The notes beneath the pieces are model-generated. The model worked only from the letters and a program-made list of their open reading frames with translations, was not told where the DNA came from and did not search any database. From Methylocella sp. (GTDB lineage Bacteria; Pseudomonadota; Alphaproteobacteria; Rhizobiales; Beijerinckiaceae), in contig JBBCGG010000001.1 of NCBI GenBank assembly GCA_037200525.1, positions 3,588,501 through 3,652,500 on the forward strand: a DNA stretch of 64,000 nucleotides, read 5' to 3'. A program made the translations under genes and the position numbers. This document shows, piece after piece, positions 44,264-53,545 of the stretch; positions within the stretch are counted from its first letter, which is position 1, and each line of letters opens with the position of its first letter.

Positions 44264-45481
44264 TCAGTTAGTCATCTGGATGATGTCCCGCACCTTCGGA
44301 TAGATTTCATTGTTCCAACGGCGCCCGCTGAAGGTGCCGTAATGGCCGACGCCCGTCTGGACGTGGTGCGCCTTCATATACTGCCGCAGCCCTGTGCAAA
44401 GCTCTTGCGCGGCGAGCGTTTGTCCAAGGCCGCAGATATCGTCCCGCTCCCCTTCGATGGTCAGCAGCGCCGTGCGTTTAATGGCTGCGGGATTGACGGG
44501 CCGGCCGCGCACCTCAAGTTTGCCGAGCGGCAGAACTTGGTCTTGAAAAACCTTTTTCACCGTCTCGAGGTAAAATTCCGCCGGCAGATCCATGACCGAG
44601 AAATACTCTTCGTAGAAAGCCTTGATGAATTCATATTTCGGCAGATCATCTTCGGCATGCGCCTTCGCCATATCTTTGAAGGAGCGCATATGGCGCTCCG
44701 GATTCATGCTGACGAACGCCGCGAGCTGCGTGAAGCCTGGATAGACCTTTCGGCGGGCGCCCTTGTACGCATAAGGGACTACAGTCGTGAGATTGCTCTC
44801 GAACCAGCCGATCGGCTTTGTCTTGGCGAGCTCGTTGACCTTGGTCGGGTTGACGCGGGTGTCGATCGGCCCGGCCATCAGGATCATGCTGCGCGGCTGC
44901 GCCTCGTCGCCATCTTCGGCCATAAGGGCGGCGGCGGCGAGGACCGCGACGCAAGGCTGGCAAACCGCCATGACGTGCGATCCCGGCCCCATGACCTGCA
45001 AGAATTTGATGACATGATCGATGAAGGCATTGAAATCGAAACGGCCTTCGGCGAGCGGCACATCGCGAACGTTATGCCAGTCGGTAATATAGACGTCATG
45101 ATCTACCAACGTCGTCTTGATCGTTGCGCGCAACAAGGTCGCGAAATGGCCTGACATCGGCGCGACGATCAGCAGCCTCGGCTGCGGCGCTTCGCCCTCT
45201 TTTTTGAAATGCAAAAGCGTCCCGAACGGCGTCGAATGCACGACTTCCTCCGTCACCGGCGCGATGCGATTGCCGAGCGTGACCCAATCAATGCCAAATG
45301 GAAGCCGCGTATGGGTAATCGCCAGATTGGCGAAGGCGTCCAGAACTCCGGCGAATTTACGGACTGGCGAGGCCAGCTCAAACATGGGCCAGGGCAGGCG
45401 CAGCGACGATCCGAGCGCCGCCGCCGCCGGACGAAGGAGACCGAGGATAGTCGCCTGCGCTCCATATGCTTGATACATCAT
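44264..45481 (-). CDS. phaZ: Intracellular poly(3-hydroxybutyrate) depolymerase
   Basis: 405 aa from ATG 45481 (or the next codon); a GTG-rich upstream frame is not needed. The nucleophile region is VMAVCQPCVAVLAA, where the active-site residue is Cys as in R. eutropha PhaZ1. GERDDICGLGQ carries the Asp and GVGHYGTFSGRRW the His. The start MYQAYGAQATILGLLRPAA is typical of the family. It depolymerises stored PHB granules to 3-hydroxybutyrate in the cytoplasm, implying that the host makes PHB. The GST gene at 45630 is divergent. Confidence 0.9.
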   Translation of the reverse strand: MMYQAYGAQATILGLLRPAAAALGSSLRLPWPMFELASPVRKFAGVLDAFANLAITHTRLPFGIDWVTLGNRIAPVTEEVVHSTPFGTLLHFKKEGEAPQPRLLIVAPMSGHFATLLRATIKTTLVDHDVYITDWHNVRDVPLAEGRFDFNAFIDHVIKFLQVMGPGSHVMAVCQPCVAVLAAAALMAEDGDEAQPRSMILMAGPIDTRVNPTKVNELAKTKPIGWFESNLTTVVPYAYKGARRKVYPGFTQLAAFVSMNPERHMRSFKDMAKAHAEDDLPKYEFIKAFYEEYFSVMDLPAEFYLETVKKVFQDQVLPLGKLEVRGRPVNPAAIKRTALLTIEGERDDICGLGQTLAAQELCTGLRQYMKAHHVQTGVGHYGTFSGRRWNNEIYPKVRDIIQMTN

Positions 45482-45629
45482 TTGGTCGCACCCAGTTGGC
45501 AAAGAAAATTTGGCGGCGAGACGGGACGCCCGCCGTCGAACGGCACGCTATATGCTGGTCGTGCCGTTCCAGCTACGGTTGTTTTCCCCGTTCGCAAACG
45601 AGCCCGACGCAGACGCTAAGGGGTATTCA

Positions 45630-46283
45630 TTGAGCGAAGCCATCCTTACGATCAGCAGCAAGAACTATTCCTCATGGTCCCTGCGGGGCTGGCTGCTGAC
45701 CAAATTTTCCGGGCTTCCCTTCGTGGAGAAGATCATTTCGCCCGATGATCCGGCGATGCGCGCGGAACTTCTGCTGCTGTCGTCATCTTTCCTGGTGCCC
45801 TGCCTCAGCCATAACAGGATTAAAGTGTGGGACACCCTGGCGATCGGCGAATATCTGAATGAAATCAGACCTGAAGCTCATTTGCTGCCGGACGACCTCG
45901 AAAAGCGGACGCGCTGTCGCTCGATCAATGGAGAGATGCATTCCGGCTTTGGTCCCATGCGCTCGGCGCTGCCAATGAATTTGAAAGGCGATTTTCCAAC
46001 TTTCAAAGTCTGGGCGCGGGCGCAATCAGATATCGATCGCATCGTCGCGATTTGGCGCGAGACCCTCGATCTTTACGGCGGCCCGTTCCTGCTGGGGGAA
46101 CGTTCTATGGCCGATGCGATGTATGCGCCCGTCGTTACGCGATTTCTGACTTACCACGTGGCGCTGGACTCGCACTGTGCCGCTTATTGCAAGGAAATCA
46201 TGGCCATGCCGGAGATGATCGAATGGACCGAAGCGGCCCGCCTCGAGCCGGAGGACATGGAGGAACTCGAGGTCGAATTTTGA
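45630..46283 (+). CDS. Glutathione S-transferase family protein
   Basis: 217 aa from a TTG at 45630, chosen because AAGGGG lies 8 bases upstream and the family starts at ILTISSKNYSSWSLRGW. Thioredoxin-like domain with SSSFLVPCL (cis-Pro region) and TLAIGEYLNEI; C-terminal helical domain with GPFLLGERSMADAMYAPVVTRF. Residues SSW near the start fit the Ser/Cys-type class (YfcF-like). It conjugates or reduces with glutathione. The preceding open frame adds 40 Arg-rich residues and is not used. Confidence 0.82.
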   Translation: MSEAILTISSKNYSSWSLRGWLLTKFSGLPFVEKIISPDDPAMRAELLLLSSSFLVPCLSHNRIKVWDTLAIGEYLNEIRPEAHLLPDDLEKRTRCRSINGEMHSGFGPMRSALPMNLKGDFPTFKVWARAQSDIDRIVAIWRETLDLYGGPFLLGERSMADAMYAPVVTRFLTYHVALDSHCAAYCKEIMAMPEMIEWTEAARLEPEDMEELEVEF

Positions 46284-46370
46284 GCATGATGACTGTTATT
46301 TCATCATCGCCTTCCCTTTGCGCCCGCATCGCTGCAGGCGTAAGATCCGCGCTGCGAAGGAGTAACGACC

Positions 46371-46865
46371 ATGACTGTCGCGAATATGCAAAAACCCGTC
46401 GCCCTCGAGAACACCAGCGAGACCACCTTTTCGCACGTTAAGGAAGGCGACACGGAATTCCGTTCGGACGGATTGCGCGATTTCTTCGTTTATCGCGATC
46501 TTGGCATCGCCGAAGCGACCAAAGGCAAAGTGATCGCGCAACTCGTCCGCGCCAATAAGCCGCCGACTTACGGCACCGGATGGCACCGGCACATCGCTGA
46601 TTTTCACATCGTGCTGATGACCAAAGGCTGGGCCAAATTCATGTATGAGGACAAAGTGACCTTGGTCGAGGCGGGCGATTGCGTCCATCAGCGTCCGGGC
46701 ATCGTCCACTATCTTTTCGATTATTCGCCTGACATGGAATATCTGGAGATCACCGGACCGGCCGACTTCGGCACGGTTGGGGCGCCCGCGCCCGTCGGCG
46801 CAATCGTGCCTCCGGTGACTCCCTGGGAATCAGATGATACCGAGCGACCTTCGCGTATTGGATGA
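46371..46865 (+). CDS. Cupin-domain protein
   Basis: 164 aa single beta-barrel. TGWHRHIADFHIVLMTKGWA gives the first metal ligands (H-x-H and a later acidic or His residue); VEAGDCVHQRPGIVHYLFDYS is the second cupin motif. Such proteins bind a metal and may act as dioxygenases or sensors; the reaction is unknown. AAGGAG lies upstream of ATG 46371. It follows the GST gene by 87 bases on the same strand. Confidence 0.8.
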   Translation: MTVANMQKPVALENTSETTFSHVKEGDTEFRSDGLRDFFVYRDLGIAEATKGKVIAQLVRANKPPTYGTGWHRHIADFHIVLMTKGWAKFMYEDKVTLVEAGDCVHQRPGIVHYLFDYSPDMEYLEITGPADFGTVGAPAPVGAIVPPVTPWESDDTERPSRIG

Positions 46866-46905
46866 GGCTCTCCACGTGTGGTAACGGCGTGCGGTCAGAT
46901 TTGGC

Positions 46906-48267
46906 TTAGGCGCGGCGCGGCGAAGCCAAATCTTTTTGAAAATCATAGATCGGGCCGAGGTTTAGAATGCCGGTCAATTCGTCCAACGCCGCGCGGCCTT
47001 CCTCCATCAGCGCCGGATCGCCGAGATCGGCGCTGGCGAGGCGGTCGCGATAGCGGCGGCGCACCCAATCTTCGAGGCGAGCGAGCAGCGGCCCATCAAG
47101 GAGCGCGCCCCCGCGCAAGGCGCCTCGTTCCGCCTCCGTCAGCACGACGCGAAGCCGCAGGCAGGCCGGCCCTCCCCCATTCCACATGCTTTGCTTTAGA
47201 TCTGCGAAGACGAGCTCGCTAATGGGCGATCCGCCTGCGATGAGGCTTTGCGCAAAAACCAGAGCCTTAGGCGATGCTTTGACGTCCTCCGGCAGGATCA
47301 GAATCATCTCTCCCGAGCCGCCCGGGCGCGTCACCAGCTGACTGTTGAACAGATAGCTTTGAACGGCTTCGGCCAAAGGCACATCCGCTTCCCGGACCAC
47401 GATGAAAGAAGTCTCGAAAGGGCAAGCCTCGCGGATCGCGTCGAGGGCTGCGACCCCTTTCTCGAAGGCGAATTCATGCGCAAGCAAAACCGGACCGTTT
47501 GCGACCGCCGCAACATCATTATGGAAGGCCCCCGCGTCGATCGCCTTTTGCGCCTGCTGCACAAACAAAGTTTTGGCGTTATCCAGCCCATGCAGCCGCG
47601 CGACTGCTCTCGACGCTTCAAGCGCCTGCCGCGGCTCGAATCGGCGCGAAGGCGGCCCGCTCTCGAAGGCGGATCGTCCAAACACAAAAACCTCAACCCC
47701 CGGCTCGCCATGCGACGCGGATAGCCTGCTGTGGTTGGCCGCCCCTTCATCGCCAAATTTTCCGCCCCCGGGCAGCGGGTCATGGACCATGAATTTCGCC
47801 GGATCGGCGAAAATGGTCCGAAACGCCCGCGTCGCGAAGGTGCTTTCAAGGGACCGGTGAAACATGCTCGATAAATTGGCGGGCGTAATGTGCAGGCTCC
47901 CGTCCGCCGTATCGGCGCTTGGCGAAACCGTTGCCGCATTAGCCGCCCACATCGATGAGGCGGACGACGCGTTGACGACGAGCGTCCGGTCAACTTTCCA
48001 CGCCGCCTCGAGCGCCTGCGCGTCGGAGCCCGAAAAACCGAGGCCCCTCAAGGTCGGCATGTGCGGCCTCTCGTGCGGCGGCAAAATGCCTTGGGTCACG
48101 CCAAGATCCATCAAAAGCCGCATCTTCGCCAGACCCTGGAGCGCCGCCGCGCGAGGATTTGAAACGCGCCCGCGATTCTCAATCGATTTGACGTTGCCTT
48201 CCGAAAGGCCGCCAAAATTGTGGGTCGGTCCGACCAGTCCGTCGAAATTGATTTCCTCAGCGCTCAT
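46906..48267 (-). CDS. astB: N-succinylarginine dihydrolase
   Basis: 453 aa, matching AstB in length. It begins EEINFDGLVGPTHNFGGLSEGN, the AstB signature, and ends MWNGGGPACLRLRVVL with the catalytic Cys. The active-site His is in HNDVAAVANGP. It turns N2-succinylarginine to N2-succinylornithine, CO2 and ammonia in the AST arginine pathway. The other AST genes (astA, C, D, E) are not here; only a GNAT acyltransferase gene lies directly upstream, 25 bases away, on the same strand. The host may use it in another route or have the rest elsewhere. Confidence 0.88.
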   Translation of the reverse strand: MSAEEINFDGLVGPTHNFGGLSEGNVKSIENRGRVSNPRAAALQGLAKMRLLMDLGVTQGILPPHERPHMPTLRGLGFSGSDAQALEAAWKVDRTLVVNASSASSMWAANAATVSPSADTADGSLHITPANLSSMFHRSLESTFATRAFRTIFADPAKFMVHDPLPGGGKFGDEGAANHSRLSASHGEPGVEVFVFGRSAFESGPPSRRFEPRQALEASRAVARLHGLDNAKTLFVQQAQKAIDAGAFHNDVAAVANGPVLLAHEFAFEKGVAALDAIREACPFETSFIVVREADVPLAEAVQSYLFNSQLVTRPGGSGEMILILPEDVKASPKALVFAQSLIAGGSPISELVFADLKQSMWNGGGPACLRLRVVLTEAERGALRGGALLDGPLLARLEDWVRRRYRDRLASADLGDPALMEEGRAALDELTGILNLGPIYDFQKDLASPRRA

Positions 48268-48292
48268 TCCGCGCCCATCTCTTCAATCCAGC

Positions 48293-48982
48293 TCACGCGT
48301 CGACGTCGACGAGGTTCTCGCGATGGTGGCCGACGAACGCTTGCAGAGCCGCGCGGCGGGCTGGATCCTTCAAAACCTCAATATCCATCTCAACGGACAT
48401 AATCTCTCCATTGGCCCGCACGACTTTGACAGGCCCCGGTTGCAACAGCGCCGCGATTTCGCTGCGCTGCCGGCGGCGAGGGATATAAAAGAAATCGCAA
48501 CAGCATTCGCGATCCGACAATGCGCCGGGCCGCGACGGGCAATAGGCGCACAGTTCGATAAGAAGGCGCGCATCCTCCAGCAGTGGCTCGAAGCCGGCTT
48601 TCAGGATGGACGCCCGCGAGCCATGGTTCTGCGGCGTTATCGCGGTCAGAATCTGCGCCTCGGGATCGACGAGCGCAATGACCGCGGCGATGCGTGCGCG
48701 AACCAGCAGTTTTTGCAGGCCAAAGCCGCGAACCTCGGGAGCGACGAGGCAGCTTCCCATCTCGAGCAGGGGCGGCGTTCGGTCGCTCAGCATGAACACA
48801 GCCGCAACGGCAATCTGCCGCCGATCGATGCGCGCCGCATAAAATAGCCCGGCCTCAATCGCGCGGCGATAATCGCCAACGGGGCGAGGCAGCAGCCTCT
48901 TGTCGGCGGCAAGGCGCAAAAAATCCAGAACCTCCGCGCTATCGGCGGGACCGGCGTTCTGGATGATCGCTCTCACGCTCAT
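48293..48982 (-). CDS. GNAT-fold acyltransferase
   Basis: 229 aa from ATG 48982. The acetyl-CoA loop is seen in LVAPEVRGFGLQKLLVRARIAAV. It continues with LTAITPQNHGSRASILKAGFEPL, typical of the GNAT core. About 80 extra C-terminal residues follow. It is upstream of astB on the same strand and may supply an acyl step for a related amino-acid pathway, but it lacks the length and sequence of known AstA (about 340 aa). Confidence 0.75.
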   Translation of the reverse strand: MSVRAIIQNAGPADSAEVLDFLRLAADKRLLPRPVGDYRRAIEAGLFYAARIDRRQIAVAAVFMLSDRTPPLLEMGSCLVAPEVRGFGLQKLLVRARIAAVIALVDPEAQILTAITPQNHGSRASILKAGFEPLLEDARLLIELCAYCPSRPGALSDRECCCDFFYIPRRRQRSEIAALLQPGPVKVVRANGEIMSVEMDIEVLKDPARRAALQAFVGHHRENLVDVDA

Positions 48983-49117
48983 GCCGCCTTTCGCCCCCAA
49001 GAACAGGGTGATTCGGATCGCCTCAGTCTGGAGAGACTGTGGTTCTTATTTGTGTCTTTCAGGGCATAATACTACCCAAACCGTCCGTAATTTTTAGATG
49101 GCGCCCATCGCCCCCAA

Positions 49118-52100
49118 TCAGTCGCTCGCAGCCGGCGCGGCGACAATGGTTGGCGCAGGCTTCTTTTTCCGCTCTTCAAAACGCTGCAGAAGGACAAAGA
49201 AAGAAGGCACGAAAAGCACCGCGAGGCAGGTCGACGCGATCATGCCGCTGAACACGCTGATGCCCAGCGAGCGGCGGGCGTTCGCCCCTGCCCCGGTCGC
49301 GGTAACGAGAGGCACGACGCCAAGGATGAAGGCGAAGGACGTCATCAAAATCGGCCGGAACCGCATGCGGGCGGCGTTCACGGCGGCTTCGAGGATCGGC
49401 TTGCCGTCCTTGATGCGCTGCTCGCGCGCCACCTCGACGATCAGAATGCCGTTCTTGGCCGAAAGCGCGATCAGCAGCATCAGGCCGATCTGCGTATAGA
49501 GATTGTTCGCGACGCCGAGGCCGGTCAAGGCGATGACCGGACCCAGCAGAGCGAGCGGCACGGCGGAGAGCACCGCCAACGGCAAGATCCAGCTTTCATA
49601 TTGTCCGGCAAGGACGAGATAGACGAGGAGGAGCGAAATGGCGAAGATATAGATGAGCTGATTGCCGACAAGCTTCTCCTGGTAGGACATGCCGGACCAT
49701 TCGAATCCCGCGTCCTTCGGTAAGGCCGCGTTTGCGATTTTCTCCATTGTCGCCATCGACTGGCCGGAGCTGAAGCCGCGCGCCGGCGACCCCACGACCG
49801 TCGCGGAAGGATATAAATTGTAAAGCGTGATCAGCGGCGGAGCCACCTCATGGCCGATATAGGCGACCGAGCTGATCGGCACCATCTGCATGTCCTTGTT
49901 GCGAACATAGAGATTGAGAATGTCCTCCGGCTGCAGCCGGAACTGCGAATCCGCTTGCGCGTATACCTGATACGTCAGGCCGAATTTGTTGAACTGGTTG
50001 ATGAAGGTCGAGCCGAGAAACGTGCTGAGCGACGAGAAGACGTCGCCGACCGAGACCTTCAAAGTCTCCGCCCTTTCGCGGTCCACCGTAACGCCGACAT
50101 GAGGCGCGCTGGGATGAAAGGTCGTGAGCACCCGCTGCAACGACGGATCGGCAGTCGCTTGCCGGACGATCTGCTGCGTCACTTCATCGAGCTGCGTATA
50201 ATTCTCGCTGCCGCCGCGGAGTTCGACCTGCATCTGGAATCCGCCCGCCTGGCCGATGCCCGGAATGGGCGGGGGAACGAGCACGACGCCGCGGCCGTCC
50301 GGCAGACTATTGAGCTTGCCTTGAATATGTTCGAGGATTGACAATAGATCCTGCCCCTTGGCCTTTTCGCGATCGGCATAGGATTTGAAAATGACGTATT
50401 CGACGCCGGCGTTGGCGAGCGTGGCGTTGTTGTCGAGCACGGACTGGCCAGAGATGGCGACAACGTTTTCAACTCCCGGCGTCGCCTTGGCGATCTCCGT
50501 CGCAAGGCTTAGCGCGGCGGTGGTCCGCCCAAGCGCCGCCCCATCCGGCAGTTGGACGGCGATCATCGCATAGCCCTGGTCGTCATTGGGAATGAAAGCC
50601 GTGGGCAAACGGCCTATTCCCCAAAATCCCAGCCCCGCCAGCGCAATTGCGATGAGGACCATCGATCCGGAATGGCGCACCATCCTGGCGATGAGGCCCG
50701 AATAGCCATCCTCCATCTTTTGATAGACGAAATTGAAGCCGCGATAAAACAGGTTGCGCTTGTCGGGCGGGGTCGACTCGCGCAGCCAAAGCGCACATTG
50801 CGTCGGCTTCAAGGTCGCCGCGTTGATCGCGCTGATCAAAGCCGTGACAGCGATGACCAACGCGAATTGGGCGAACATCTGGCCGGTCAGGCCGGGCATG
50901 AAAGCGGCGGGTACGAACACGGACATCAGCACAAGGGTGATGCCGATGATCGGGCCGAATAATTCATCCATCGCTTTGATCGCGGCGTCATGACCTGACA
51001 TGCCGCGCTCAATATATTTCGACACGCCTTCGACGATGACGATGGCGTCGTCGACGACAATGCCAATTGCGAGCACGATGCCGAACAGGGTCGAGAGATT
51101 GACCGTGAAGCCGAGCGCCGCCATGCCGGCGAAGGCGCCTATGATGGTGACGGGCACCGTCGTCGCCGGCACCAGCGTCGCGCGAAAATTCTGTAAGAAT
51201 ATGAGGATCACGATGAGCACCAGCACGCCCGCCTGATAAAGCGTGGTGTAGACCTCTGAGATCGAATCCTGGACGAAGATCGTGGTGTCGAATGGGATGC
51301 TGTAGTGGAGACCCTGCGGAAAATGCGCCGCGAGCTGATCCATCTTCGTCTTGACCGCCTTCGCGACGGCTATCGAATTGGCCTCGGGCGTCTGGAAGAT
51401 TGCGATGCCCGAGCCTGGACGGTCGTTAAGTTTGAAATCTTGCGAATAAGTCTGAGCGCCAAGGTCGACCCGAGCGACATCCTTCACTCTGACGAGGCGT
51501 CCGCCCTGGGCGGTCTGATCCTTTATGATGATCCCTTCGAACTGCGCCGGATCGTCGTAGCGGGAGCGAACGTCGATGGTATATTGAAAGTCTTGATCTT
51601 TCGGCGCGGGCGGCATGCCGACCTGCCCCGCCGCCACTTCCTGGCTCTGCTCGCGCACGGCCTCCATGACGTCCCTCGGCTGGAGGCCGAAGGAATAAAG
51701 CTTCCGCGGATCGAGCCAGATCCGCATTGCGTAATTGCTGGCCCCAAATACGGTGACGTTGCCGACGCCCGGCAGACGCGACAATTCGTTGACGAGATTG
51801 ATCGTCGCGTAATTGCTCATGAACAGGCTGTCATAAGTCCCATCGGGCGAATCCAAGGTCACGATCTGCAGGATGCCGGTATTCTTTTTCTGGATCGTCA
51901 CGCCTTGCGACTGCACCGCCTGCGGAAGCTGGGCCATCGCGCTGTTGACGCGGTTCTGCACAAGCACCTGGTCGATGTTGGGGTCAGTGCCGATGGCGAA
52001 AGTCACCGTCAGCACATAGGTGCCATCGGCGGCGCTGGTCGACTGCATATAGAGCATCTTGTCGACGCCGTTGACCTGCAGTTCAATCGGCAATGCGACG

Positions 52101-52282
52101 GTGTCGACCACTGTCTGCGGGCTCGCGCCGGGATAACGCGTCGTGACCTGCACGGTCGGCGGCACGACGTTTGGATATTCGGAAACCGGCAGCGTGTAGA
52201 GAGCAACGCCGCCGATAAGGACGATGATGATCGCCAGCACATTGGCAAGGACCGGATGCTCGATGAAAAATTTCGATATCAT
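49118..52282 (-). CDS. RND efflux pump, HAE1 family (AcrB-like)
   Basis: 1054 aa, the usual size. Starts [20 protein letters not shown] and continues [16 protein letters not shown], standard for HAE1 transporters. The proton-relay Asp pair is in [20 protein letters not shown], within TM4. Twelve membrane helices and two large periplasmic loops are expected. It exports drugs, solvents or other amphiphiles with the adaptor (52286-53518) and outer-membrane channel (53546-55348). The operon order OMF-MFP-RND is as in several alphaproteobacterial loci. Regulator not adjacent. Confidence 0.92.
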   Translation of the reverse strand: MISKFFIEHPVLANVLAIIIVLIGGVALYTLPVSEYPNVVPPTVQVTTRYPGASPQTVVDTVALPIELQVNGVDKMLYMQSTSAADGTYVLTVTFAIGTDPNIDQVLVQNRVNSAMAQLPQAVQSQGVTIQKKNTGILQIVTLDSPDGTYDSLFMSNYATINLVNELSRLPGVGNVTVFGASNYAMRIWLDPRKLYSFGLQPRDVMEAVREQSQEVAAGQVGMPPAPKDQDFQYTIDVRSRYDDPAQFEGIIIKDQTAQGGRLVRVKDVARVDLGAQTYSQDFKLNDRPGSGIAIFQTPEANSIAVAKAVKTKMDQLAAHFPQGLHYSIPFDTTIFVQDSISEVYTTLYQAGVLVLIVILIFLQNFRATLVPATTVPVTIIGAFAGMAALGFTVNLSTLFGIVLAIGIVVDDAIVIVEGVSKYIERGMSGHDAAIKAMDELFGPIIGITLVLMSVFVPAAFMPGLTGQMFAQFALVIAVTALISAINAATLKPTQCALWLRESTPPDKRNLFYRGFNFVYQKMEDGYSGLIARMVRHSGSMVLIAIALAGLGFWGIGRLPTAFIPNDDQGYAMIAVQLPDGAALGRTTAALSLATEIAKATPGVENVVAISGQSVLDNNATLANAGVEYVIFKSYADREKAKGQDLLSILEHIQGKLNSLPDGRGVVLVPPPIPGIGQAGGFQMQVELRGGSENYTQLDEVTQQIVRQATADPSLQRVLTTFHPSAPHVGVTVDRERAETLKVSVGDVFSSLSTFLGSTFINQFNKFGLTYQVYAQADSQFRLQPEDILNLYVRNKDMQMVPISSVAYIGHEVAPPLITLYNLYPSATVVGSPARGFSSGQSMATMEKIANAALPKDAGFEWSGMSYQEKLVGNQLIYIFAISLLLVYLVLAGQYESWILPLAVLSAVPLALLGPVIALTGLGVANNLYTQIGLMLLIALSAKNGILIVEVAREQRIKDGKPILEAAVNAARMRFRPILMTSFAFILGVVPLVTATGAGANARRSLGISVFSGMIASTCLAVLFVPSFFVLLQRFEERKKKPAPTIVAAPAASD

Positions 52283-52285
52283 GGC

Positions 52286-53518
52286 CTAGGGCCCCACTGC
52301 GTCGATGCTCGTCAGTTTGGGGACGACCTTAAGGCCCGGAGAAACGCGCCAAAGGTCGCCAACGACAACGTGGTCGTCAGGCTCGAGACCGGAAGTGACG
52401 ACGCGCAAATTGCCGACCTGCTCCGCCGTCTTAACGTAGCGTTGTTCAACGACGTCGTCCTTGTTGACGATCATCAGATAAAGACCGCCCTGATCTTCGC
52501 CGACGGCGCGGGCCGGGACCAGCAAGGCTCCCTGCGCCACATGCCCCTTCGGCAGGCGCATCCGCACGAACAAGCCCGGCAGCAGATTGCGATCGGGATT
52601 TTTCAGAATGCCGCGAACCTGCAAGGTGCCGGTCGAGGGGTCAAACTGCGGCGACACAAACTCGATGACGCCGCGGTAGGGAAAGCCGGTCCCGTTCTCA
52701 AGGCCTACGTCGACCGGGATCTTCAGGAGTTCGGCCGGATTGAGCCTACGCTGATTGAGATTGGCGCGGATTTCGAGAACCTGCTGCTCGCTCAACGTCG
52801 CCGTCACATAAATCGGATCGAGCTGATTGATTTCGGCGAGCGCCGTCGGCTGACCCGCCCCGCCTACGACATTGCCGGGGTCGATGAGATGCTTGCCCAT
52901 CAGGCCGTCGAAGGGCGCCCTGACTTCCGTATAGCCGAGATTTAAGTTCGCTATATCGATCTGCGCCTGGGCGCCGAGAATGCCCGCCTCCGCCGCCGCC
53001 CTCTGGTAAACCCACTTATCGACCTCGGTCGCGGTCGCCGCATTCTTATGAAACAGCGCCGTATAGCGGACAACCTCGGTCTTCGCATAGGACAGCGCCG
53101 CTTCCTGGGCATCAAGTTGCGCCTGCGCTTGTTGCAGTTGCGCCTTGTACTGATCCTGCTGAATCGTGAAAAGAAGATCGTTCTTCTTCACCACCGCGCC
53201 GTCCGCGAAGTGAATTTTGTCGAGATAGCCCTCGACGCGCGCAATCAGGTTGACCGCGTTGGCGGAAGCAGCCGTGCCGGTAACTTCGACATAATCGGTC
53301 ACGGACTGAACCTTGGGCGTCACCACTGGAACCGTCGGCGGAGCCGCCGCCATGATCATCGCCTGATCCGCCGCCGCTGCCGGATGACTGAAGCCGATGC
53401 AACTGCCGCAGCCAGCCAGAGCCATCGCCAATGCTAGCGCCCATTTTGGCGGCGACAGGTCCGCCGGAGAAACTCCGGTCCTACCCCCCCGCTGTGTTCC
53501 AATCGACCTCGGTTTCAT
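52286..53518 (-). CDS. RND efflux periplasmic adaptor (AcrA/HlyD-like)
   Basis: 410 aa from ATG 53518; an ATG at 53539 adds seven residues. Signal region AMALAGCGSCIGFSHPAAAA contains a lipobox-like LAGC. The barrel-sandwich hybrid begins VTGTAASANAVNLIARVEGYL and VVKKNDLLFTIQQDQYKAQL; a coiled-coil hairpin follows (AQAQLDAQEAALSYAKTEV) and then TEVRAPFDGLMG. It bridges the RND pump and the outer-membrane channel. Three bases separate its stop and the pump start, so they are coupled. Confidence 0.9.
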   Translation of the reverse strand: MKPRSIGTQRGGRTGVSPADLSPPKWALALAMALAGCGSCIGFSHPAAAADQAMIMAAAPPTVPVVTPKVQSVTDYVEVTGTAASANAVNLIARVEGYLDKIHFADGAVVKKNDLLFTIQQDQYKAQLQQAQAQLDAQEAALSYAKTEVVRYTALFHKNAATATEVDKWVYQRAAAEAGILGAQAQIDIANLNLGYTEVRAPFDGLMGKHLIDPGNVVGGAGQPTALAEINQLDPIYVTATLSEQQVLEIRANLNQRRLNPAELLKIPVDVGLENGTGFPYRGVIEFVSPQFDPSTGTLQVRGILKNPDRNLLPGLFVRMRLPKGHVAQGALLVPARAVGEDQGGLYLMIVNKDDVVEQRYVKTAEQVGNLRVVTSGLEPDDHVVVGDLWRVSPGLKVVPKLTSIDAVGP

Positions 53519-53545
53519 GGCGGAACGCCCTTTTGCCAAAAGACT

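Noticed and set aside
51305-52945. 546-codon plus-strand frame
   Set aside because: Exact antisense shadow of the RND pump and adaptor genes, caused by high GC; composition rich in Arg/His/Asp.
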